Assembly (NCBI RefSeq): GCF_023276435.1
Contig: NZ_JALLPO010000028.1
Span: 62,001-126,000, forward strand
Length of the DNA: 64,000 nucleotides
From: Sphaerisporangium perillae
GTDB lineage: Bacteria; Actinomycetota; Actinomycetes; Streptosporangiales; Streptosporangiaceae
Direction: 5' to 3'
Made by a program: the position numbers and the translations under genes. Below the pieces are notes generated by a model. That model was given only the letters and a program-made list of their open reading frames with translations. It did not search any database and was not told where the DNA came from. Numbering within the stretch: position 1 is the stretch's first letter; the number at the start of each line of letters is the position of its first letter. Shown here one piece after another: positions 1 to 6,808 of the stretch.

Positions 1-757
1 GCAGTTCCTGGACCAGCCCGGTGATCTCCGCGGCGATCTCCGGCGTGTCCGGGGCGCCCGCGCACAGCACGAGCTGGGCCTCCGGCGGGAAGGACCGGGC
101 GGCGCGCAGCAGGTGCGCCAGGCCCTTCTGCCGGGTGATGCGCCCGACGAAGACGACGTACGGCCTGTCGGGGGCGATGCCGTGTTCGAGCAGTACGCCG
201 CTGTCGTGGTCGGGCGCGTACTCCTCGGTGTCGATGCCGTTGTGGATCACGGTCACCCGCTCGGGCGTGATCTCGGGGTAGCAGGCCAGCACGTCACGCC
301 GCATGCCCTCCGAGACCGCGATCACCGCGTCCGCGCCCAGCAGCGCCGTGCGCTCGGCGAAACCGGACAGGGTGTAGCCGCCGCCGAGCTGCTCGGCCTT
401 CCAGGGGCGCAACGGCTCCAGGCTGTGGGTGGTGACCACGTGCGGCACCCCGTACAGCAGCTTGGCGACGTGGCCGGCGAAGTTGGCGTACCAGGTGTGG
501 CTGTGCACGAGGTCCGCGCCCTCGCACGCCGAGGCCATCTCCAGGTCGACGCCGAGCACCTGCAGTGCCGGGTTCGCGGTCTCGAGACCCCCGGGGACGC
601 GGTAGGCGTCCACTCCGCGCTCGTCCCGCCGGGCGCCGAAGCAGCGCACCCGCACGTCGACCAGTCTCCTCAGTTCGCGGGCGAGGTACTCGACGTGGAC
701 ACCGGCCCCGCCGTACACCTCGGGCGGGTACTCACGGCTCAGCAGATCGACGCGCAT
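1..757 (-). CDS. glgA: Glycogen synthase-type GT4 glycosyltransferase, C-terminus beyond window
   Basis: Only the first 252 codons are present; the gene runs off the left edge. The N-terminus MRVDLLSREYPPEVYGGAGV is the nucleotide-sugar-binding opening of actinobacterial GlgA/GlgM enzymes. Further in are DLVHSHTWYANFAGH, VVTTHSLEPLRPWK and the second-domain start YVVFVGRITRQKGLAHLLRA, all typical of GT4 glycogen synthases. The enzyme transfers glucose from ADP-glucose to alpha-glucan or to the maltose-1-phosphate precursor. It is divergent from glgC, which makes ADP-glucose, with only 67 bp between the two ATGs. The start is ATG at 757. A TAAGGT hexamer 6 nt upstream of it, with no Shine-Dalgarno, suggests a leaderless mRNA. 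Confidence 0.9.
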   Translation of the reverse strand, partial: MRVDLLSREYPPEVYGGAGVHVEYLARELRRLVDVRVRCFGARRDERGVDAYRVPGGLETANPALQVLGVDLEMASACEGADLVHSHTWYANFAGHVAKLLYGVPHVVTTHSLEPLRPWKAEQLGGGYTLSGFAERTALLGADAVIAVSEGMRRDVLACYPEITPERVTVIHNGIDTEEYAPDHDSGVLLEHGIAPDRPYVVFVGRITRQKGLAHLLRAARSFPPEAQLVLCAGAPDTPEIAAEITGLVQEL

Positions 758-824
758 GCGTAAACCTTAACGGTCAGGGTGTTTCGTCGGGTTTAGCTGG
801 GTAAAGCCGGGTAACGTCGAGCGT
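758..824. promoter_or_regulatory. Divergent glgA/glgC promoter, probably leaderless on both sides
   Basis: The gap between the two start codons is 67 bp. On the minus strand TAAGGT (769-764) lies 6 nt before the glgA ATG. On the plus strand TAACGT (812-817) lies 7 nt before the glgC ATG. Neither gene has a ribosome-binding site. The middle holds imperfect direct repeats of the form GGGTTTAGCT / GGGTAAAGCC / GGGTAACG. The -35 elements are unclear. The -10 placement is read from sequence; leaderless transcription is inferred. Confidence 0.5.
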
Positions 825-2060
825 ATGACGACGTCCAAAATCCTCGCGATCGTGCTGGCCGGTGGCGAGGGCAAGCGGCTGATGCCGCTCACGGCCGACC
901 GGGCGAAGCCGGCGGTTCCCTTCGGCGGCATCTACCGGCTGGTCGACTTCGTGCTGTCGAACCTGACCAACGGCGGCTACCTCAAGATCGTCGTCTTGAC
1001 GCAGTACAAGAGCCACAGCCTGGACCGGCACATCACGCGGACCTGGCGCATGTCGACCATGCTCGGCAACTACGTCACGCCGGTGCCCGCCCAGCAGCGG
1101 CTCGGGCCCCGGTGGTTCGCCGGATCGGCGGACGCGCTCTTCCAGAACCTCAACCTGATCTACGACGAGCTGCCCGAGCACTGCATCGTCTTCGGCGCCG
1201 ACCACATCTACCGCATGGACCCCCGGCAGATGGTCCAGCAGCACATCGACTCCGGAGCCGATGTGACCGTCGCCGCCATCCGGCAGCCCGTGGCGCTGGC
1301 CGACCAGTTCGGGGTGATCGAGACCGACCCGGCCGGGCACAGGATCGTCGCGTTCCGCGAGAAGCCCACCGACGCCATCGGCCTGCCGGACGCCCCCGAC
1401 CAGGTCTACGCCTCGATGGGGAACTACGTCTTCAAGACCCAGGCGATGATCGACGCGCTGAGGGAGGACGCGCTCGACCCCAGCAGCAAGCACGACCTGG
1501 GCGGCAACATCATCCCGATGTTCGTGAAGTCCGGGGGCGCCGAGGTCTACGACTTCGCGCACAACGCCCTTCCCGGCTCCACCGAGCGCGACCGCGGCTA
1601 CTGGCGGGACGTCGGGACCCTGGACGCCTACTACGAGGCCCACATGGACCTGGTGTCGGTGCACCCGGTGTTCAACCTCTACAACGAGCACTGGCCCATC
1701 TACACCGGTCACGACCCGCTGCCGCCGGCCAAGTTCGTGCACAACGACGGCGACCGCGTCGGGCACGCCGTGGACTCGCTGGTGTCGCCCGGCGTGATCG
1801 TCTCCGGGGGCACCGCCTCGCGGTCGATCCTGTCGCCGGGCGTGGTGCTGCACTCCCACTCGCAGGTCGAGGACTCCGTGCTCATGGGACACGTCAAGGT
1901 CGGCCGGGGGGCGATCATCCGGCGCGCCATCATCGACAAGAACGTGGTCATCCCCGACGGCGCCCGCATCGGCCTGGACCTCGACTACGACCGCTCCCGC
2001 TTCGCCGTGACGCGCGAGGGCGTGGTCGTGATCGGCAAGAACGAGGTCGTCGAGAGGTAG
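825..2060 (+). CDS. glgC: Glucose-1-phosphate adenylyltransferase (ADP-glucose pyrophosphorylase)
   Basis: A 411-residue protein, the usual length for bacterial GlgC. It makes ADP-glucose and pyrophosphate from ATP and glucose-1-phosphate, the committed step of glycogen synthesis. The N-terminal loop [19 protein letters not shown] is the nucleotidyltransferase signature, with Lys in the AKPAVPFGG segment. [10 protein letters not shown] is the metal/substrate strand, FREKP the sugar-binding motif, and [19 protein letters not shown] is typical of GlgC. The last ~110 residues form a left-handed beta-helix rich in hexapeptide-type repeats ([20 protein letters not shown]). It is divergent from glgA and probably leaderless. 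No truncation is seen. Confidence 0.97.
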   Translation: MTTSKILAIVLAGGEGKRLMPLTADRAKPAVPFGGIYRLVDFVLSNLTNGGYLKIVVLTQYKSHSLDRHITRTWRMSTMLGNYVTPVPAQQRLGPRWFAGSADALFQNLNLIYDELPEHCIVFGADHIYRMDPRQMVQQHIDSGADVTVAAIRQPVALADQFGVIETDPAGHRIVAFREKPTDAIGLPDAPDQVYASMGNYVFKTQAMIDALREDALDPSSKHDLGGNIIPMFVKSGGAEVYDFAHNALPGSTERDRGYWRDVGTLDAYYEAHMDLVSVHPVFNLYNEHWPIYTGHDPLPPAKFVHNDGDRVGHAVDSLVSPGVIVSGGTASRSILSPGVVLHSHSQVEDSVLMGHVKVGRGAIIRRAIIDKNVVIPDGARIGLDLDYDRSRFAVTREGVVVIGKNEVVER

Positions 2061-2101
2061 CGAACGGCCGCTCGGACCCCTCCCCGTGACCACGCGGACC
2101 A

Positions 2102-2115
2102 TCGGGCATGCCCGA
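2102..2115. promoter_or_regulatory. 14-bp perfect palindrome downstream of glgC
   Basis: TCGGGCATGCCCGA reads the same on both strands. It lies 42 bp after the glgC stop and 75 bp before the DUF5709 start. It could be a small operator or the core of a weak terminator; there is no T-tract, so I favour a protein-binding site. The rest of the 2061-2189 gap shows nothing else except a possible -10 (TAGGGC) 6 nt before the next ATG. Confidence 0.3.
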
Positions 2116-2189
2116 GTATCTAGCGTATGGCGATCGATTTCATGGCCTCGCGTGAGCGATACATTGCCGGACACGGGTAGGGCAACGGT

Positions 2190-2504
2190 ATGACCGAATC
2201 GAGACGCGGGCCCGACGACATGGGCGATGACGAGCAGTTGACCGAGATCGAGGAGTGGACCGACAACCTGCCCATCGGCCACGAGATCGTCTCCGAGGAC
2301 CCCGAGGACCGCGACGGCATCTCCCGGCGGGTCTGGCAGGAGGCGCCCGAACGCGGCCACGTGCCGCGCGAGGAGTACCGCTTCGTCGCCCCTGACGAGG
2401 GCGCCCGTCCCGACGAGGAGTCCGAGGAGTACGCGGCGGAGGTCGGCCAGGACGACGGCGACTTCTCCGCCGAGGAACGGGCGATGCACATCGAGCCCGA
2501 CTGA
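2190..2504 (+). CDS. DUF5709 family protein
   Basis: A 104-residue, strongly acidic soluble protein (…EEWTDNLPIGHEIVSED…DEESEEYAAEVGQDDGDFSAEERAMHIEPD). The pattern matches the actinobacterial DUF5709 family, short acidic proteins of unknown role. There is no signal peptide, membrane segment or cysteine. The ATG at 2190 has no clear Shine-Dalgarno, but a TAGGGC hexamer ends 6 nt upstream, so it may be leaderless. It stands alone between glgC and a region of gene remnants. Function unknown; the family assignment is from recall of the sequence pattern. Confidence 0.75.
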   Translation: MTESRRGPDDMGDDEQLTEIEEWTDNLPIGHEIVSEDPEDRDGISRRVWQEAPERGHVPREEYRFVAPDEGARPDEESEEYAAEVGQDDGDFSAEERAMHIEPD

Positions 2505-2561
2505 CCAGTACGTCCAGCCGGTCGCGTACTGCGCCGGCGGATCGCGCGACGCGGATCGCGC

Positions 2562-2735
2562 TCAGAACACGACGAGGTTGCCCATCATCGCCATGTCCTC
2601 GTGCTCCAGGTTGTGGCAGTGGAAGACGTAGCGCCCGGTGTAGCCGTCGAACCTGACGATGATGGTGGCCTGCTCGGCCGGCCGCAGGTCGAGGGTGTCC
2701 TTCCAGCCCAGGTCGTAGGGCCCTGGTCCGGAGTT
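2562..2735 (-). pseudogene. Multicopper oxidase C-terminal remnant
   Basis: The minus strand encodes only the last ~58 residues of a CotA/phenoxazinone-synthase-like multicopper oxidase, ending in a proper TGA at 2562. It contains GPYDLGWKDTL, a beta-strand block, and the C-terminal copper motif GRYVFHCHNLEHEDMAMM, which carries the His-Cys-His and downstream His/Met ligands. Everything upstream, including the other copper-binding histidines, is missing. Beyond ~2735 the frame runs into unrelated sequence. It is therefore the 3' stub of a deleted gene and cannot make an active enzyme. Confidence 0.8.
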
Positions 2736-2736
2736 C

Positions 2737-2857
2737 CCCGGGAGAGGACCTGGAACGGCGCCAGATGCAGATGGGCGAGTTGCTCGGACACCTGGACGCC
2801 GACGAGCAGGAGCAGCTACGGCTCCTGCTGCGCAAGTTCATCGCTCCCGGCGAATAG
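2737..2857 (+). pseudogene. Possible MarR-family regulator C-terminal remnant
   Basis: The plus strand reads SPGEDLERRQMQMGELLG and then HLDADEQEQLRLLLRKFIAPGE to a TAG at 2855-2857. That resembles the last dimerisation helix of MarR-type regulators (pattern: L..L...E...L..LL.K). There is no start codon, SD or HTH in frame upstream; the frame begins at the breakpoint with the multicopper oxidase stub. The opposite strand also gives a somewhat oxidase-like peptide (HLHLAPFQVLSR), so strand and identity are uncertain. Confidence 0.3.
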
Positions 2858-2972
2858 GGCTCCTTGCCCGGCTGCGGCCGGCCGCATGCTGGAGGAGCGG
2901 CGGACTCTCCGGGACCGGGTTTTCGCGATCAAGACCGGTCGTAGTCGACCATGTCGCGCTAAAGTCCCCGGT

Positions 2973-4541
2973 GTGCTGAGATCACGGCCGTTCTGGCGGC
3001 TGACGCCGGCGGAACGGCAAGTATGGGAGGCCTATCCCTCCGGCGCCTGGGTGGACCTGCGGACCGGTGACGCCGGCCGCGACGACCCGGCGAAGGGCGC
3101 GGAGTGGGGGCCGGAGCGGACCGTCCGGGCCGCACTGATCACCGCGCTCCTGCTCGGCGCCCATCCCGCCAAGGCCGGGCAGGTGGCCGGGCTCCGGCTC
3201 GCGGGCGCCCGGATCGTCGGGATGCTCAACCTCTCCGACGCGAAGGTCGACACCAAGCTCCACCTGCTGAGCTGCCACCTGCCGGACACGGTCGCCTTGA
3301 CCGACGCCACCACCAAGGGGCTGCGGTTCCGCGGCTGCGACATCCGCCGCATCCGTGCGGCCCGCTGCACGATCGACGGGCTGTTCGATCTCGACTCGTG
3401 CAAAGTCCACGCCGGAGTACGGCTCGACAACGCCCATATCACCGGCCAGCTCAGGCTGGCCCGGGCCGTGCTGACCGCGCCGGAGAAGACGTCCGCCGCC
3501 TCCGAGAGCTACAAGGAGGACACCCGCCGCCCCTTCACCGAGGCGGAGAAACGCGAGCGCGGCTGGGAGCAGGACCACTGGGCCCTCTGGGCGGGGGGCC
3601 TGACCGTGGACGGCGGCGCCTTCTGCCGCGACCTGCGCACGGTCGGGGGGATTCGGATGATCGGCGCGCGGTTCAACAGCGGCCTCTACCTCCAGCGCGC
3701 GGTGATCAAGGGCACTGGTGGCCACGCCATCTACGCCGACCACCTGCAGGCCTCCAGCGTGGAGCTCAGCGGGGGCTTCACCGCCGAGGGCACGGTGCGG
3801 CTGCGCGGCGCGCGGGTCACCGGCGTGCTCTCCTTCGACGAGGCCACGCTGAGCGCCCACGGTCCTGCCCTGCACCTGAGCCACATGCAGGTCGACGAGC
3901 TCATCCTGCTCCCGTCCGCCGTCCAGGGCGAGATCAACCTCGGCTACTCGCGGGTGGGCGTCCTGCTCGACAGGCCGGACGCCTATCCCGAGCACGTGCG
4001 CCTCAACGGGTTCACCTTCGAGTCGCTGCGCGGGTACACCTCGCTCGCCGACCGCCTGTCCTGGGTGAGCCGCGACCCCGACGGCTACCGGCCGCTGCCC
4101 TACGAGCACCTGGCCGCGTGGTACCGCAGGATCGGTCACGACCAGGACGCGCGCCGGGTCCTGCTCGCCAAGCAGCGGGCCCGCCGCTCCACGATGCGCC
4201 TGCCGGGCCGGCTGGCGGGCCACCTTCTCGACGTGGTCGTGGGGTACGGGCACCGGCCGTGGCTCGCCGGGGTGTGGTTCGCCGTCCTGCTCGCCGCCGG
4301 GACGGCGGTCTTCGCCACCCATCCGCCCGCCCAGGTCGGCCTGGACGAGCGGCGGATCTTCCACCCCTTCCCCTACACGCTGGACCTGCTGGTGCCGGTG
4401 AGCGTCTTCGAGCAGCGCGCCGCCTGGGAACCGGTGGGCTGGACGCAGTGGCTGGCCAACATCCTCATCGCCTCAGGCTGGATCCTCGCCACGGCGCTGA
4501 TCGCGGGCGGCACCCGCGTCCTGCGCCCGTCCAGCAACTGA
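2973..4541 (+). CDS. Membrane-anchored pentapeptide-like repeat protein, function unknown
   Basis: 522 residues from the chosen GTG at 2973. The first ~350 residues are beta-helical, with irregular repeats around G-x-(L/V/I)-x-L, such as IVGMLNLSDAKVDTKLHLLSC, GLFDLDSCKVHAGVRLDNAHI and GTVRLRGARVTGVLSFDEATL. That is pentapeptide-repeat or adhesin-like architecture, seen in actinobacterial proteins often labelled 'membrane-associated oxidoreductase'. An amphipathic helical stretch follows (YEHLAAWYRRIGHDQDARRV). Two C-terminal membrane spans come last (WLAGVWFAVLLAAGTAVF; ANILIASGWILATALIAGG). No catalytic motif is visible, so oxidoreductase would be a guess. An in-frame ATG at 2886 exists, but its extra residues look non-coding. 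The 3' end overlaps the convergent MscS gene by 69 bp. Confidence 0.7.
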   Translation: MLRSRPFWRLTPAERQVWEAYPSGAWVDLRTGDAGRDDPAKGAEWGPERTVRAALITALLLGAHPAKAGQVAGLRLAGARIVGMLNLSDAKVDTKLHLLSCHLPDTVALTDATTKGLRFRGCDIRRIRAARCTIDGLFDLDSCKVHAGVRLDNAHITGQLRLARAVLTAPEKTSAASESYKEDTRRPFTEAEKRERGWEQDHWALWAGGLTVDGGAFCRDLRTVGGIRMIGARFNSGLYLQRAVIKGTGGHAIYADHLQASSVELSGGFTAEGTVRLRGARVTGVLSFDEATLSAHGPALHLSHMQVDELILLPSAVQGEINLGYSRVGVLLDRPDAYPEHVRLNGFTFESLRGYTSLADRLSWVSRDPDGYRPLPYEHLAAWYRRIGHDQDARRVLLAKQRARRSTMRLPGRLAGHLLDVVVGYGHRPWLAGVWFAVLLAAGTAVFATHPPAQVGLDERRIFHPFPYTLDLLVPVSVFEQRAAWEPVGWTQWLANILIASGWILATALIAGGTRVLRPSSN

Positions 4542-5681
4542 CATGCCCCGCCCGCCCGGCCGCTCAGGGCCCGGGGGCACGTCCTCCACGCGAAGGCGCG
4601 GCATGGCCTGGGGGTGGTTCTCGCGGATGTAGCCGATCAGGTGCTCGCGCATGTCGCACTTCAGGTCCCACACGCTCGGCGCGTCGGCGGCGCTCATGAG
4701 CGCGCGCAGCTCCACCACGCCGTTGGGCCCGACGTCGGTCACCTGGAGGATCCAGTCCTTCTGGTCCCAGAGCGGGTGCTCGCGCAGGCGGCGGTACAGC
4801 TCCGTCCGCAGTTCCTCGACCGGCACCGACCAGTCGACGTAGAGCATGACGTGCCCGATGACGCGGCTCTCGTAACGGGTCCAGTTCTCGAACGGCGTGG
4901 TCGTGAAGAACGACACCGGCAGGATGAGCCGCCGCTCGTCCCAGAGCCGCACGACGACGTAGGTCAGGGTCAGCTCCTCTATGCGGCCCCACTCCCCGTC
5001 GACGACCACGGCGTCGTCGAGCCGGATGGCGTCGCTGAAGGCCAGCTGCAGTCCGGCGATCAGGTTGCTCAGCGTGGACTGCGCCGCGATGCCGGCCACC
5101 ACGCCGGCGATGCCCGCCGAGGCCAGCAGCCCCGCGCCGAGCGCCCGCACCGCGGGGAAGCTGAACAGCATCGCGCCGGCGGAGACGACGATGATGACGG
5201 CGGCGGCCACGCGGCGGACGAGCGTGATCTGCGTGCGGATGCGGCGGGCCCTGCGGTTGCCCTCGCCCTCGATGTGGGTGAGCCTGGCCAGCACCACGTC
5301 CGTCACCGCGTACGCGGCCTGGATGACCAGCCAGGAGACGCAGGCGATCAGCAGCACGGTGACCGTCTGCTCCACCGCGAAGTAGGCCGACGTTCCGGAC
5401 ATGCCCGGCGTGTACAGCGCGTTGAACGCGACGACGACCGCGGTGGCGAAGCCGGGCCAGGTGCACCGTTCGACGATCGGCCCCGCCAGCGAGAACCGGC
5501 CGTTGACCCGCCGGGATCTGAGCAGACGCCTGAGCAGCTCGACGGTCACGATCGCCGCCAGGACGGCGATCACCAGGATGATCCATTGCACTGCCGATGA
5601 CACGGACGGTGTCCCCTTTGTCGTCTTCCCCGCTTGCACCGGCTGGACGCCGGCGAGCCGGTCCAGGACATCGCTGGTCAT
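4473..5681 (-). CDS. MscS-family mechanosensitive ion channel
   Basis: 402 residues. A short N-terminal tail precedes four or five hydrophobic spans (WIILVIAVLAAIVTVELL; FATAVVVAFNALYT; TVTVLLIACVSWLVIQAAYA; VAAAVIIVVSAGAMLFSF). The pore-lining helix region GAGLLASAGIAGVVAGIAAQ has the Gly/Ala-rich packing of MscS TM3. It is followed by LIAGLQLAFSDAIRLDDAVVVDGEWGRIEEL, the hallmark beta-domain entry. The rest is the cytoplasmic cage domain. It releases solutes under hypo-osmotic tension at the cytoplasmic membrane. Its last 23 codons overlap the convergent upstream gene. The Arg/Glu-rich C-tail beyond VPPGPERPGG is probably not structural. Confidence 0.88.
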   Translation of the reverse strand: MTSDVLDRLAGVQPVQAGKTTKGTPSVSSAVQWIILVIAVLAAIVTVELLRRLLRSRRVNGRFSLAGPIVERCTWPGFATAVVVAFNALYTPGMSGTSAYFAVEQTVTVLLIACVSWLVIQAAYAVTDVVLARLTHIEGEGNRRARRIRTQITLVRRVAAAVIIVVSAGAMLFSFPAVRALGAGLLASAGIAGVVAGIAAQSTLSNLIAGLQLAFSDAIRLDDAVVVDGEWGRIEELTLTYVVVRLWDERRLILPVSFFTTTPFENWTRYESRVIGHVMLYVDWSVPVEELRTELYRRLREHPLWDQKDWILQVTDVGPNGVVELRALMSAADAPSVWDLKCDMREHLIGYIRENHPQAMPRLRVEDVPPGPERPGGRGMSVAGRAQDAGAARDQRRGEDPA

Positions 5682-5809
5682 ACCAGGATCAGGACCTTAA
5701 ACCGGCTCGGGCGCATCCTTAACCACGCTTTGCCCGAAAAACCACCCGCGGGCCGGTGATTTCCCTCACAGTGCCGGTTGGAGGAGCGTTACGGGGACGC
5801 CGCGACGCG

Positions 5810-6808
5810 TCAGAAGGCCTCGTCCAGGCTCACGCTGCCCTCCACCGCCACCTGGTAGGCCGACACCCGGCGCTCGAAGAAGTTCGCCAGCTCCTGCACG
5901 TCCTGGAACTCCATGAAGGCGAACGGGTTGGCCGTGCCGTACCGCTCCGGCAGGCCGAGGCGCGCCAGGCGGCGGTCGGCGACGTATTCCAGATACTCCC
6001 GCATCTGGTCCGCGCTCATTCCGGCCAGCCCGTCGCCGCACAGGTCTTCCGCGAAGGCCAGCTCGGCGGCGACCGCCTCCTCGATCATGCGGGTGACCTG
6101 GACGCCCAGCTCGTCGTCGAACAGGTCCGGCTCCTCCGCCCGTACGGTGTCGACCACCGAGAAGGCGAACTCCATGTGCATGGACTCGTCGCGGAACACC
6201 CAGTTCGTCCCGGTGGCCAGCCCGCCCAGCAGGCCGCGCGAGCGCAGCCAGTACACGTAGGCGAAGGCTCCGTAGAAGAAGAGGCCCTCGATGCAGGCGG
6301 CGAAGCAGATCAGGTTGAGCAGGAACGCCCGGCGGTCCTCCCGGCCCGACAGGTGGCTGAGGGCGTTGATCGAGTCGATCCACCGGAAGCAGAAGTCCGC
6401 CTTGTCGCGAATGGACGGGATGTGCTCGACCGCGGCGAACGCCTTCGCCCGCTCGTCGTGGTCGGGCAGGTAGGTGTCCAGCAGCGTCAGGTAGAACTGC
6501 ACGTGCACGGCCTCCTCGAACAGCTGCCGCGAGAGGTACAGCCGCGCCTCGGGCGCGTTGATGTGCTGGTAGAGGTTGAGCACGAGGTTGTTCGCCACGA
6601 TCGAGTCGCCGGTCGCGAAGAACGCCACCAGCCTGTTGATCAGGTGCCGCTCCCCCGCGCTCAGCCTGGCCAGATCGGCGAGATCGGACTGCAGGTCCAC
6701 CTCCTCGACCGTCCAGGTGTTGCGGATGGCGGCCCGGTACCGCTCGTAGAACTCCGGATACCGCATCGGCCGCAGGGTCAGGTCCATTCCAGGATCGAGC
6801 AGCATCAC
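5810..6808 (-). CDS. nrdB: Class Ia ribonucleotide reductase small (radical) subunit
   Basis: 332 residues. R2 subunit that houses the di-iron tyrosyl radical for NDP reduction. Visible ligand motifs are EEAVHVQFY (Glu, His and, four residues after the His, the radical Tyr), EGLFFYGAFAYVYW (Glu) and RDESMHMEFAF (Glu, His). It starts at GTG 6808 or ATG 6805. The nrdA stop TGA (6807-6805) overlaps both, so translation is coupled. It is transcribed with nrdA from the riboswitch-controlled promoter near 9.5 kb. The third gene of the Streptomyces nrdABS operon, nrdS (AraC-like), is absent: the next gene downstream is the MscS channel. Confidence 0.93.
   Translation of the reverse strand: MMLLDPGMDLTLRPMRYPEFYERYRAAIRNTWTVEEVDLQSDLADLARLSAGERHLINRLVAFFATGDSIVANNLVLNLYQHINAPEARLYLSRQLFEEAVHVQFYLTLLDTYLPDHDERAKAFAAVEHIPSIRDKADFCFRWIDSINALSHLSGREDRRAFLLNLICFAACIEGLFFYGAFAYVYWLRSRGLLGGLATGTNWVFRDESMHMEFAFSVVDTVRAEEPDLFDDELGVQVTRMIEEAVAAELAFAEDLCGDGLAGMSADQMREYLEYVADRRLARLGLPERYGTANPFAFMEFQDVQELANFFERRVSAYQVAVEGSVSLDEAF

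Noticed and set aside
2737-2800. Minus-strand peptide HLHLAPFQVLSR as a second multicopper oxidase piece
   Set aside because: A stop lies just upstream in that frame and it is out of frame with the clear oxidase stub. The plus-strand MarR-like reading is about as good. Left uncertain.
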